Of a stretch of DNA of 64,000 nt, positions 10,388 to 18,752 are shown piece after piece. Positions within the stretch are counted from its first letter, which is position 1. Each line of letters starts with the position of its first letter. This DNA is from Wolbachia endosymbiont of Folsomia candida (GTDB taxonomy: Bacteria; Pseudomonadota; Alphaproteobacteria; Rickettsiales; Anaplasmataceae). Location: assembly GCF_001931755.2 (NCBI RefSeq), contig NZ_CP015510.2:372001-436000 (forward strand), in the 5' to 3' direction. Position numbers and translations under genes: made by a program. The notes below the pieces were generated by a model that ran no database searches, had not been told where the DNA came from, and worked only from the letters and a program-made list of their open reading frames with translations.

Positions 10388-10903
10388 ATGTTGAGGTATA
10401 TTTTATTTTTATTAATATGTTCACTTCTATCTGGATGTATTTGCCCAAAGATCACGGTTTGTTTTACTCCTGGCGGAAATTGTGCTAATCAGATAATTCA
10501 CGAAATAAATCAGTCTAAAAAATCTGTACTGATACAGGCCTATGAATTTACTTCCAAGCCAATTGCAAAATCGCTTATTATGGCTAAACAGCGTGGTATT
10601 GATGTGAAAGTTATTCTAGATGAATCACAAATTCAATCGAAATACAGTGTTATCAATGAGCTATTTCAACAAAAAATCCCAATTTGGATCGACTATAAAC
10701 CAGCTATAGCACACAGCAAGTTAATGATAATTGACAATCGAAAAATAATAACTGGTTCATTCAACTTTACTTACTCTGCGCAGGGAAGAAATGCTGAGAA
10801 TTTGCTGATTATTACTGGCAATCATCCATTAGTTGAGCAATATGTGGAAAATTGGCAGAAACGTCAATTACAGTCCAATCCTTATCAACCAATAGAAGAA
10901 TGA
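10388..10903 (+). CDS. PLD-family nuclease/phospholipase (Nuc-like), lipoprotein
   Basis: This 171-residue protein has one HKD motif, H109-x-K111-x4-D116, followed by GSFNFT, the form seen in Nuc-type phospholipase D superfamily endonucleases that act as dimers with one HKD per subunit. The N-terminus is a lipoprotein signal with lipobox LLSGC (Cys17), so the mature enzyme is probably membrane-anchored outside the cytoplasm. Such enzymes cut nucleic acid or phosphodiester lipids; the substrate is unknown. It is the only rightward gene in the 7-24 kb prophage block. Its stop TGA at 10901-10903 touches the stop of the converging small gene at 10904. Confidence 0.88.
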   Translation: MLRYILFLLICSLLSGCICPKITVCFTPGGNCANQIIHEINQSKKSVLIQAYEFTSKPIAKSLIMAKQRGIDVKVILDESQIQSKYSVINELFQQKIPIWIDYKPAIAHSKLMIIDNRKIITGSFNFTYSAQGRNAENLLIITGNHPLVEQYVENWQKRQLQSNPYQPIEE

Positions 10904-11143
10904 TCACTTCCATTTACTATTTGAAACCTGCCCTTTAAACTCATCAAGTTCTTCAGAAAGATTTTTTACTCTCTCTTCAAGACGATATACCGTTACAGTC
11001 AATCCGTTATTCTGCTCTATGAATTTATCATGTATGTGAACCCGTAAATCTAGCTTGGCTAGCCACCATATAACTCCTATTGTTTGGATTAGCATAGTAA
11101 CGACTACTGTAATTGGGATTTTCCCTGTGTTTTGGTTTTGCAT
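10904..11143 (-). CDS. Small membrane protein with coiled coil (holin/spanin-like layout)
   Basis: The 79-residue protein has one membrane segment (IPITVVVTMLIQTIGVIWWL, about residues 9-28) followed by a polar region with heptads (VYRLEERVKNLSEELDEFKG), probably a coiled coil. Phages often have a small membrane-plus-coiled-coil protein in the lysis region, and the patatin and PLD neighbours fit, but no family signature proves it. ATG at 11143 has AGGAAA upstream. It converges end to end with the PLD gene. Confidence 0.6.
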   Translation of the reverse strand: MQNQNTGKIPITVVVTMLIQTIGVIWWLAKLDLRVHIHDKFIEQNNGLTVTVYRLEERVKNLSEELDEFKGQVSNSKWK

Positions 11144-11230
11144 GTTTTTCCTGATTATAAAATGAATTAGTTATAATGATTAATAAGAAGGGAAATATAT
11201 TCACTCCCTATACTTTAGTTATGGTAGTTA

Positions 11231-11770
11231 CTACTTGGACTCGTATCGTTTTTCTGCATCACGAAGTATGTCTATAATTTCTCTGTAAGGCTTTTTTCTG
11301 TTAGGATGATTAAGAAACTTTCTTACTGCTGCAGTTTTTGCAGTTTGCATTTTCCAGTCACGAAGGTGAGGGTTAGCTCCTTTTTCCAATAAAAGCTTCA
11401 CTATCTCTAATTGTCCCCCTCTGGCCGCTTCATGTAATGCTCCACTAATAGCATTTATATCAGCCCCTTCGTCTAATAAAAACTTGGTAATTTCTAAGCA
11501 CCCTTCTCCTGCAGCATAATGTAATGCTCTTTCACTAATACTTAAAGAACCTTTAGTATTCACGTTCTTTTTTATCAAGGGTTCAACAGCCTCTAAATCA
11601 CAGTTCTTAGTTGCAACTCGTAAATTTCTATCAATTTCATCAAGACTCTCTCCACTAAATAACAAAGAATATATAGTAGCAACACATATTACTAATACTA
11701 TCAGGAAAATTGGTACATCATACTGACCTGTTGAGCTTGCTCGAAGAATTCTCCTTAAATTTCTGTTCAT
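11231..11770 (-). CDS. Membrane-anchored ankyrin protein of the WO tail region
   Basis: The 179-residue protein has a membrane segment at about residues 20-40 (IFLIVLVICVATIYSLLF) and about three or four ankyrin repeats after it (ALHYAAGEGCLEITKFLLDE, then ALHEAARGGQLEIVKLLLEK). Ankyrin genes of this kind sit directly after gene D in many WO prophages. The position suggests it is expressed with the late tail genes and may meet host or virion proteins. The final 40 residues are basic and lack repeats. Confidence 0.85.
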   Translation of the reverse strand: MNRNLRRILRASSTGQYDVPIFLIVLVICVATIYSLLFSGESLDEIDRNLRVATKNCDLEAVEPLIKKNVNTKGSLSISERALHYAAGEGCLEITKFLLDEGADINAISGALHEAARGGQLEIVKLLLEKGANPHLRDWKMQTAKTAAVRKFLNHPNRKKPYREIIDILRDAEKRYESK

Positions 11771-11824
11771 ATATAATCATATTATTTTTGGCATTAGATT
11801 GTAATTTGCTTAAATTTTCTTTAA

Positions 11825-12781
11825 CTAGCCTTGCACTGCCTCTATTGTAGTTTGATACCCTTTACTATCTAAGATATGTTCCGCTCTATTAATTACCCAC
11901 TCACCTTCAATCTCCTGACAAAACCCTGAAAGGCTGATCTTAGCTTCTGCAAAAAGTGCAGGGTTACCAGGAACAGTTACATTTAAATTTGATGTACTAC
12001 GTTTTAGTTGTTTTAACTTAGCAGTTGCTGCACTAATTGCTGATTCTGCTGTAGAGTAAGGATCTTGTATTGAATAACTTGGGCCTTCATTTCCTACTTT
12101 TTCTTCTGTAGTTTTTCCCGTTTCATAACTATACCATTTTACAGTCACAGATCCATATTTATTACGTACATTAAAATTTACTTTCCAATTTATTACATCT
12201 TTAGGTGTTAATAATGTTATACCTAATACTTTACCAGTTACTGATTTCCCCTCTCCTCTTGAAATAAAAGTTATACATCCTCCCACAGGCTTTACTAATG
12301 CATCATGTTCTCTGCCTAACCCTTTTAAAAAGTTTATATCACTTTCATTTGTCTGATTTTTATATTGTACAAGTACGTTTTCAAATTTTTCAGCAACTTT
12401 ACTTTTGTATCCATGTTTCTGTGCTATTTCTCTCACTAAATCACCTAAAGTAATGTCCTTCCACACTCTTGATGTTTTTTCCTTTAGTGAGCTTTTAAAA
12501 TTTGCAGCAAGACACCTTACCCTCAAAGTCTGTGGAGGGCACTGCACCGTGATTTCACTTGCCGTATAAACTCCCATAAGTACCAGATCTGTTTCCTTAT
12601 ACCCAAGAAAAACTTTTAATTCACTTTTAAGCTCTAAAGCGCTACTCCCGTAGTTGATATGTATTTCAGCTTCATCGCTCGTAGTCCCAGATTCATCAGT
12701 AAGGCGTAATGATATTAAGCTCTTTTTTAAAGCTTCTGTTACTGAGTTATCTTCTGCTATTATGTCAAAATCTGGTTTCAT
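11825..12781 (-). CDS. Phage tail protein D (P2 gpD-like, baseplate hub)
   Basis: The 318-residue protein matches the gpD/late control D family, which forms the tail hub at the tip of the inner tube in P2-like myophages. The conserved order of the neighbours D-X-U-T is seen. Features include a KFENVLVQYKNQTNESDINF segment and the WVINRAEHILDSKGYQTTIE ending typical of gpD. The start ATG overlaps the stop of gene X by one base, indicating translational coupling. No truncation is seen. Confidence 0.9.
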   Translation of the reverse strand: MKPDFDIIAEDNSVTEALKKSLISLRLTDESGTTSDEAEIHINYGSSALELKSELKVFLGYKETDLVLMGVYTASEITVQCPPQTLRVRCLAANFKSSLKEKTSRVWKDITLGDLVREIAQKHGYKSKVAEKFENVLVQYKNQTNESDINFLKGLGREHDALVKPVGGCITFISRGEGKSVTGKVLGITLLTPKDVINWKVNFNVRNKYGSVTVKWYSYETGKTTEEKVGNEGPSYSIQDPYSTAESAISAATAKLKQLKRSTSNLNVTVPGNPALFAEAKISLSGFCQEIEGEWVINRAEHILDSKGYQTTIEAVQG

Positions 12782-12987
12782 TATTCTAAAATTTTTGTTA
12801 CAGATTCTTGTGATGTTTTCTGAATTATAGGAAGCTTAATCTTTAGTCCCGCCGGTAAGAAACTACCGTACTCTGCAAGACCAGGATTTTCAAGTAATAC
12901 TTCTTCCACTGCTCCGCTACTATATCCATAGTGCTTCCAGCAAATATAATCTAGCATTTCATTTTCTTTGGTAGTATAGTAAATCAT
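12781..12987 (-). CDS. Phage tail protein X (P2 gpX-like, LysM-type)
   Basis: This 68-residue protein belongs to the tail X family, small LysM-like proteins needed for tail assembly. It shows the typical MLDYICWKHYG segment, then VLLENPGLAEYG and GLKIKLP. It lies between D and U as in P2. Start and stop overlap its neighbours by a few bases, consistent with one coupled transcript. Confidence 0.9.
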   Translation of the reverse strand: MIYYTTKENEMLDYICWKHYGYSSGAVEEVLLENPGLAEYGSFLPAGLKIKLPIIQKTSQESVTKILE

Positions 12988-13331
12988 TTATTATAACTTT
13001 TTAACTTTATTTGAAATTCAACTTTTCTTGGCCGTCCGTCAGGAAAAAACGATGTCTGTTTCTCTTCCAAATTGGTGATAACAAAATTTCCAAGTACATT
13101 GCCTGAATTATCAACTAGAACGTGTGGTTCTTGAGTGTTACGCATACTCTTCAACTGTTCTAAGCCATCACTCCGATGATGAGGATAAATTACTCCTGCT
13201 AAATCAATGCATTCAATTCCTGAACCAATATTTTGCAATGACGTTTTTTCAATACATTCAATTGTATGCCACCTCTGTTCTTTACTGTATCTCAGGCTTA
13301 TTGGCTCAAACTTACATTGCCCAAGTAACAT
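12984..13331 (-). CDS. Phage tail protein U (P2 gpU-like, tail terminator)
   Basis: The 115-residue protein belongs to the gpU family, which completes the tail in P2-like phages. The segments GVIYPHHRSDGLEQL and FQIKLK are characteristic. Its TGA overlaps the ATG of gene X (ATGA), and its ATG overlaps the stop of the tape measure gene by one base, so it is part of the tail operon. Confidence 0.9.
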   Translation of the reverse strand: MLLGQCKFEPISLRYSKEQRWHTIECIEKTSLQNIGSGIECIDLAGVIYPHHRSDGLEQLKSMRNTQEPHVLVDNSGNVLGNFVITNLEEKQTSFFPDGRPRKVEFQIKLKSYNK

Positions 13332-14707
13332 TAATGCATCTCTTCTATGGTGTCAAAGAGCGCACCACGTGCTTGTTCTCTTAACCTTTCTATTACTGCA
13401 TTTGCAATACTACGTATATCTTGATTAGGTTCTGCTTTGACACTTATATTAAACGTCTGATTGAATGTTTGGTCATATGTTTTTGATTCTTTGCTTTCAA
13501 ATTTGTTTTTGATAAGCTCCTTAAATGCTTTTTCGGCTTCTTCCTGATGATAATCCTCCACAGATCTTTTCTCTTCTATGATACTTTTGAACTTAATATT
13601 ATTTTCACTACCTTCAGAGATTTCTTTCACTACATTATTATTGAGTAAAGGATTTCCATCACTGAAAACGCTATTTTTAGAAAGTGCATTGCCAACTTTT
13701 CCATCGACTAATGAAACAACACTCTCCATCTTTTCAAATTCTTTTAATGGGCTATTCTCAGAAACTCCACCAAATATGCTACTGATAGTATCTCCTAGCC
13801 ATGAAAAAGCTTCACCGATTGGTTTTATTATCGATTTTATATATTCCCAAAGACCAGCAAAGAAGTCTTTCACTTTTTCCCAATTACTAATTACGAGAAT
13901 TGCACCGGTTGCAAGTAAAGCAACAACAGCTCCTATAGGATTACTGATCATTGCCGCTGTTAACACTCTAAAGCCCGTAACTACAGCAGGAATTATTGTT
14001 GTTGATAGCCACATTAGCGCTGGTCCGAGCTGTCCGTACAAAATAGCTTTTAAAGTTAAAGCACCTCCTTGAAGTAAAGCGAATGCATAACCACCACCCA
14101 CTACTGCAATCTTCAAGAGGATACAGGCTGAAATGATGCTCATAATTCCAGTAGTCAAAATGGGACACTGTTCTGCAAACCAAGCTATACCTGTGGTTAT
14201 AGATCTTAAAAAACCACTTATCCAATTTAAAGTAGGTAGCATGACTGATCCCAAGTTCATTCCTACTTCTGCCATTGAATTTTTAAGTAGTTGCAATTGT
14301 TTTGCTGTAGTACTTACACGATCTTCAAATTCTCTGCCTAACGAGCCTACACGTTCTTTTTCATCACCTAGTAACCCTAGCACCTCTTTATATTTTTCTA
14401 AGTTTGCAACTATTAGTGCTATATCATCTTGAGATCCAGAATCAAAAAGTCTCAAGAGAATATCAGGACGCTCATCTTCAGGTACGTTTCTCAAGGCTTC
14501 AAAAACTTTTAGAAGTGTTCCTTGTGGATCTTTCTTAATATTCTCCTCAAGCTCATCAATATCTATTCCTACTTCCTCTAGTGCTCCTATAAATTCAGGA
14601 CCTTGATTTCTTGCAGTTTGTAGTTTAACGAGTATATCACTTATCACTGTTGCTGCCTTTTTAGGCTGTTTTCCTAAGCTAATGAAGGTATTCACTAAAC
14701 CAGCAGT
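13331..14707 (-). pseudogene. Phage tape measure protein (gpT), C-terminal part
   Basis: This is the downstream part of the tail tape measure gene, separated from its first part (16244-17245) by an IS50-type insertion. The piece begins in the 9-bp target duplication and contributes about 455 residues, starting TAGLVNTFISLGKQPKKAAT. It has several hydrophobic helices (for example GAVVALLATGAILVIS) and an alpha-helical tail. Joining the two parts in frame after removing the insertion and one copy of the duplication gives about 789 residues. Alone it has only a fortuitous ATG at 14722 within the IS end, so a functional tape measure is not expected. Confidence 0.88.
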
Positions 14708-16243
14708 CTTACTTTTACCCATAACTTTGAGAAGTTATTATGTGAAGCATAACCATGCTCTCTCTAAGATTTTCATAGCCTCGCCATAGAGTCATACTTC
14801 CTGGTAAATTATCACCTTTTCTATTCATAAACCCACCTAATTTTCCTAACCAAATAATAGCTTGTTTTATGTTTGGAGGTTCTTCGGGCAATGTGGCCAC
14901 TTGATGCTCACGTATGTAAAGAGCTTTCCACTCTTCATTGCTTAGAACCTTAGTGCAAGCCTCCATAGGATGCGATAAAGCCACTTTTGTTAAATATAAA
15001 ATTTTAAATGTAATAATGCTCTTTATAGCAATTAATTTCTGTAGCCTTTCCTTTGTAGTTAAACGAGAGCTTTCTATTTTACATCCTGATTTTAAAATTC
15101 TAAAGTATTCTTCAATTTTCCATCGTAGCTTATACCAATTTATCCTTTCTATGGCATCTAAAGTGCTATTAACTGGTACATTAGTTAACAAAGTCCAATC
15201 GATAGCTTCAACTCCTTTAGGAGGATCCATTTCCTTTGCGCTTACCACATATACAGCGACTTTATCACTTATTTTATGTGCTGTATCTTTTGACCCATAA
15301 ATGTAAGGCGCTCTGATAGGTATATAGCCTTTCATATATTTTACTTCAATATTTGCTTTTCTTGACTTCTGGTGCCCGTTTTTAGCAACTTCCAAGACGA
15401 TTTTCTCTTTTACCGGAAGTTGAGCTATGCGTGTTTGCAAATCTGTTTTTCCCTCTTCAGTACAGATAAATTTTCTATTAGCTCGGTTACGGATTACATA
15501 AAAACTACCCAATGATTCAGCTATCCATAAAAATTTGAAGATATCTGCTTCCCTATCACCAAGAGTGACAAGTTGTACATCTTTGGAAACGTTATTTATG
15601 GTTTCTTTTAGTGCTGCTATCCACTTATAACTTTCTTTCTCCTCTATAGAAGTACGGTATTTCCTATTTGCTTTTTCTTTTGCTGTTTCTTCTTTTCTAG
15701 CGGGACGCGCCCAGCACTGTTGAGAAGATAAACCTAAAGGTAATCCTTCTTTACTGACCATTAAGGCACTATGCAGCAGCAAACCCTTTTTATGCTTTGT
15801 ATAAGCTTTAGAAATACTGCCTAGCCCTTTGGTATTTATATGAGAGTCAAAATCCAAATAACTAGTATCTTGGATTGAAAATATAAGCTTATTTCCTTTT
15901 ATCCTTTCCGCTGTTTCTTTATGATGAGAAGAATAAATTTTCTCGGCCTCAAGCTTTTCATTACTAAACAACCTGTACGCGCCCTTAGCTTCTTTCCATC
16001 CACCACAACTTTGATTAATTGATCCAGATGCCTTACGCTCTATAAGATAACTTGTTGTAATAAGCCTCTTATTAAGCCTTATATCTCCCAGATTAACATG
16101 TCTCAACTCTCTTTCTAGCCATTTGTCCCCTAAGCTATCAGTATATTGCGTATTTGTATTTACTCCGTACATTTTTAAACCCTTTATCAAATATATGAAT
16201 TTGCTATTTTACTAGCTTTTTTATATTTGTGGGTAAAAGTAAG
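14708..16243 (-). mobile_element. IS4-family (IS50 group) insertion sequence in the tape measure gene
   Basis: The element is 1,536 bp. Its ends are inverted repeats: CTTACTTTTACCCA at 14708-14721 and the reverse complement at 16230-16243. It is flanked by a perfect 9-bp direct repeat, ACCAGCAGT, at 14699-14707 and 16244-16252. A 9-bp duplication is what IS50/Tn5-type transposases make. Clean ends and an intact transposase point to a recent insertion. Confidence 0.95.
14715..16172 (-). CDS. IS50-type (IS4 family) transposase
   Basis: The DDE transposase cuts and joins the ends of the insertion sequence. Counting from ATG at 16172 it has 485 residues. D102 (SIQDTSYLD), D206 (LGDREADIF) and E354 form the catalytic triad. 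The YREK signature is complete: Y347-x2-R350-x3-E354-x6-K361 in WYKLRWKIEEYFRILK. This matches Tn5 transposase (YREK 319/322/326/333). An in-frame TTG at 16190 is possible, but the ATG is preferred. The stop lies within the left inverted repeat. No frameshift is seen, so the enzyme is probably active. Confidence 0.93.
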   Translation of the reverse strand: MYGVNTNTQYTDSLGDKWLERELRHVNLGDIRLNKRLITTSYLIERKASGSINQSCGGWKEAKGAYRLFSNEKLEAEKIYSSHHKETAERIKGNKLIFSIQDTSYLDFDSHINTKGLGSISKAYTKHKKGLLLHSALMVSKEGLPLGLSSQQCWARPARKEETAKEKANRKYRTSIEEKESYKWIAALKETINNVSKDVQLVTLGDREADIFKFLWIAESLGSFYVIRNRANRKFICTEEGKTDLQTRIAQLPVKEKIVLEVAKNGHQKSRKANIEVKYMKGYIPIRAPYIYGSKDTAHKISDKVAVYVVSAKEMDPPKGVEAIDWTLLTNVPVNSTLDAIERINWYKLRWKIEEYFRILKSGCKIESSRLTTKERLQKLIAIKSIITFKILYLTKVALSHPMEACTKVLSNEEWKALYIREHQVATLPEEPPNIKQAIIWLGKLGGFMNRKGDNLPGSMTLWRGYENLRESMVMLHIITSQSYG

Positions 16244-17245
16244 ACCAGCAGTCTGGTGAACATCTAATCCGAACTGTTTTGCAGCTCCTCCAGCCACAGT
16301 CATTGCTGACATCATATCTTTTGCGTCAACAGTAGTATTACTTGCAAGGTGATTTAGCGTGTCTCCGAGATCTTCAATTTTTTCAGGCATAATTCCGTAA
16401 ATATTGGAAAGTGTGGCAGTAGCACTTCCTATTTCTTCTCCTGTCATACCAAAGTTTACTGCCATTTTTGCTACTGCTTTTGTAAATTGAGTAATCTCAT
16501 CCTTTGAAAATTTAAGCCGTCCACCACTTGTAGCAATTTCAGCCAACTCTGAAGCTGATATTGGTATTTCACGGGATAATTTCTTTAACTCCTGTCCAAG
16601 TTCCATGATCATCTTATTATTGGTTTCTTTATCAAGAGAAAATCTTACCACTGCCTTAAAATTGGCCATAGCAGACTCAAAATCAACTGCAATTTTAATT
16701 GGAACTGCAACTGAGAGTAATGAACCTATCATTCCTATTACTTGTGATCTGTAATGTGCTTTTTTTGCTGAGATACTTTGCTGTTGACTGATTACAGATC
16801 CCAGTTTGCTGTATTTACTTCTCAGCATCTCAAGAGATGAACCAAGTTTGTTTTGATCTCTCACTAAGGATTTAATATTTGTTCCACTCTTCCTTACTTC
16901 TTCATTTAAGGAATGCAGTGAATCTCTCTTTTTCAGGTAAGATACTTTTGCTTTTGTTGCAGACGCTTTAGCTTTATCAAATTCGGCTTTTAAAGTTTTA
17001 CTTGGTTTTTCTACTGCTTTGATCTGCTTAGCTAAGGATTTTACCTGATCTTCAAAGCCTTTCCAGGATTTCTTGCTAGCCAAAATATCAGAACCCAATT
17101 GTTTGAACTTAGACACTGACTTTAAAGACGAATCAAGCCGCCTGATGTTTTCACCAAGACTAGAGAGCTGACCGCTACTTCCCTTTATTGCAGCATTAAA
17201 ACTGCCATCTAAGACAGCTCCTATTTTTATTGATAATGTTGACAT
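16244..17245 (-). pseudogene. Phage tape measure protein (gpT), N-terminal part
   Basis: This carries the first ~334 residues of the tape measure protein: a coiled-coil N-terminus rich in Lys/Ser/Ala (KPSKTLKAEFDKAKASATKA), then the conserved phage tail tape measure core with FESAMANFKAVVRF and SASELAEIATSGGRL, ending in DVHQTAG where the insertion sequence begins. The frame runs 18 codons into the insertion sequence before stopping. ATG at 17245 lies just inside the E' stop region, as usual for P2-like tails, where T follows E/E'. Confidence 0.9.
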
Positions 17246-17384
17246 TTAAACTCCTTGGCTACTTTCGACCATAAAATAAATTCACTAATTTCCATGTTGA
17301 GTATTTGCTCAACCCCACCGCCTGTGATAGAGCTGAGCATTAATACGTTTAGCCTTAAGTCCTTTGGATAATTGGTGAAAAAAA
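17227..17384 (-). CDS. Tail assembly protein E' extension, reached by -1 frameshift
   Basis: In the -1 frame relative to gene E, an open stretch starts at the T8 run of the coding strand (plus-strand A8 at 17378-17385) and reads FFTNYPKDLRLNVLMLSSIT to a TAA at 17227-17229. Its 3' end overlaps the tape measure start. P2 and many other phages make E+E' by slipping back one base at such a T-TTT-TTT site, and the length and position fit well. No separate start is needed. Confidence 0.7.
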
Positions 17385-17612
17385 ATCCTTTAAGATCTCT
17401 TGTGCTTTTACATAATCTGCAATATCTAATTCTTCGATTGCTTCTTTTGTAACAGAGGCTAGATTTGCAGTTAGGGTCACTTCTTTACTCAGATCACTAC
17501 CATTAAGGCGCTCAATTGCTAGGTAATCCCTTACTTTTGGACGTCTGATAGTTAGCTCTGAAACAGAAATTCCATCAACTGTAATTGGATTGTTTAGTGT
17601 AATTGTTTGCAT
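17355..17612 (-). CDS. Phage tail assembly chaperone E (P2 gpE-like)
   Basis: The 85-residue protein, counted from ATG at 17612 with AGGAAA upstream, belongs to the gpE/Phage_TAC family (TLNNPITVDGISVSELTIRR start, DYVKAQEILKDFF end). It acts with the frameshifted E+E' product as tail assembly chaperone for the tape measure. Its last codons hold the slippery T8 run. An in-frame TTG at 17624 is less likely as start. Confidence 0.85.
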   Translation of the reverse strand: MQTITLNNPITVDGISVSELTIRRPKVRDYLAIERLNGSDLSKEVTLTANLASVTKEAIEELDIADYVKAQEILKDFFSPIIQRT

Positions 17613-17690
17613 GTTTTTCCTCAAAAAGTTAATTAAATAAAAGCCTACATTGACTTTTACATGACTAACTTTCTTAAAAAGTAAGAATTG

Positions 17691-17972
17691 TTAGCTTTGA
17701 TAAGAATCTTTTCTGTGTTCAATTGAAGTAATTACTACCGTATGTGCTGGAGCGTCTATATAGTACAGTATACGATAAGTACTTACCCTTAAACTGTACT
17801 GTCCACTTAAATCATGGCGCAAAGGTTTTCCAAGTCCTATCGGCTCAACCGTAAGACGTTCCATTATTGCCTTTTCAATAATTGATTTTATCTTTTTTGG
17901 AAGTGCTGGAATATCTTTCTTTATAACAGATTCTGAGTAATCTATATTATATGGCCTAATCCCAGAAGGCAT
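17691..17972 (-). CDS. RelE/ParE-family toxin
   Basis: The 93-residue protein has the RelE fold pattern: IEKAIMERLTVEPIGLGKPL, then LRHDLSGQYSLRVSTYRILY, and a C-terminal IEHRKDSY. RelE-type toxins cleave mRNA on the ribosome. Basic and His/Arg residues are retained, so activity is plausible. Its ATG overlaps the end of the antitoxin gene by 17 bases, the usual antitoxin-first coupling. The pair sits between tail genes E and FII and is accessory to the tail module. Confidence 0.85.
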   Translation of the reverse strand: MPSGIRPYNIDYSESVIKKDIPALPKKIKSIIEKAIMERLTVEPIGLGKPLRHDLSGQYSLRVSTYRILYYIDAPAHTVVITSIEHRKDSYQS

Positions 17973-18165
17973 CTTGATGTCTTATTCTTTTCTCTTTATA
18001 GCGTTCACCAGCAATTTTAGATAATTCTATATCCTCAATTTCCTCTCCCATTAACTCGGTTAATAGTTTTAGAACAGATTTGTTTTGAGACTGAGCAATA
18101 TTAACAAGTAAATCATTCAACTGATTTTCAAGATCCTCATGAGTTTTATGATTCATTTCAGCCAT
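17956..18165 (-). CDS. RelB-like antitoxin
   Basis: The 69-residue acidic protein precedes and overlaps the RelE-type toxin. Its C-terminal end, ELSKIAGERYKEKRIRHQDA, resembles the toxin-binding tail of RelB-type antitoxins. The N-terminal half is helical and may dimerise and bind the operator. ATG at 18165 has AGGT upstream. Identification rests on both the tail motif and the partner gene. Confidence 0.78.
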   Translation of the reverse strand: MAEMNHKTHEDLENQLNDLLVNIAQSQNKSVLKLLTELMGEEIEDIELSKIAGERYKEKRIRHQDAFWD

Positions 18166-18227
18166 AGTATTACCTAACTTATAAGTTGATGTATTTTAAC
18201 ACTTTTACGTCATTTTGTCAACTTTTA

Positions 18228-18734
18228 TCATATACCTAAAATTGTTTGTAGTAAAGCCATCTGATCAACACCATTTATCTTTCGAATCATATTTTCAGCA
18301 TCAATCTCAATAAGTTCTTTGTCACCAATGGTGAGTTTATAATAATGAGCAGCGACAGTGCATTTGAGTGTTGCTTTCTCACCAGGTTTCCAACTACCAA
18401 AGTCAAATTCTCTGAATATTCCCCTGAGATTAATGATTACTCCTTCGATATTATTGATACCACTGCCTTGTAATCCACCTCGAAGTGTCAGAGATACTGA
18501 ATTCCCATCTATTAAGCCGAAAAGCCTGAATAACTCTGTATCATATTCAGAAAAAGTAAATTCAGCTTCCAACTTTTCCATGCCCATATCGATATTTATT
18601 GGGATATCCATACCACCAGCGCGATACTCTTCTGTTTTTATGGTAAGCTTTGGCAAGGTTATTTCATCAATACGACCGGCATAACCACGACCATCAACGA
18701 ATACATTAAAATTCTTTAAGATTTTTGGCAGCAT
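18228..18734 (-). CDS. Phage major tail tube protein (P2 FII-like)
   Basis: The 168-residue protein forms the inner tube of the contractile tail. It begins MLPKILKNFNVFVDG and has the FII pattern with TLPKLTIKTEEYRAGGMDIP. It lies 18 bases after the sheath gene on the same strand, in P2 order. It appears intact. Confidence 0.92.
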   Translation of the reverse strand: MLPKILKNFNVFVDGRGYAGRIDEITLPKLTIKTEEYRAGGMDIPINIDMGMEKLEAEFTFSEYDTELFRLFGLIDGNSVSLTLRGGLQGSGINNIEGVIINLRGIFREFDFGSWKPGEKATLKCTVAAHYYKLTIGDKELIEIDAENMIRKINGVDQMALLQTILGI

Positions 18735-18752
18735 TTTTTCTCCTTTATAAAA

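Noticed and set aside
13968..14225. Minus-strand 85-codon frame in another phase inside the tape measure gene
   Set aside because: It overlaps conserved tape measure coding sequence and has no recognisable product.
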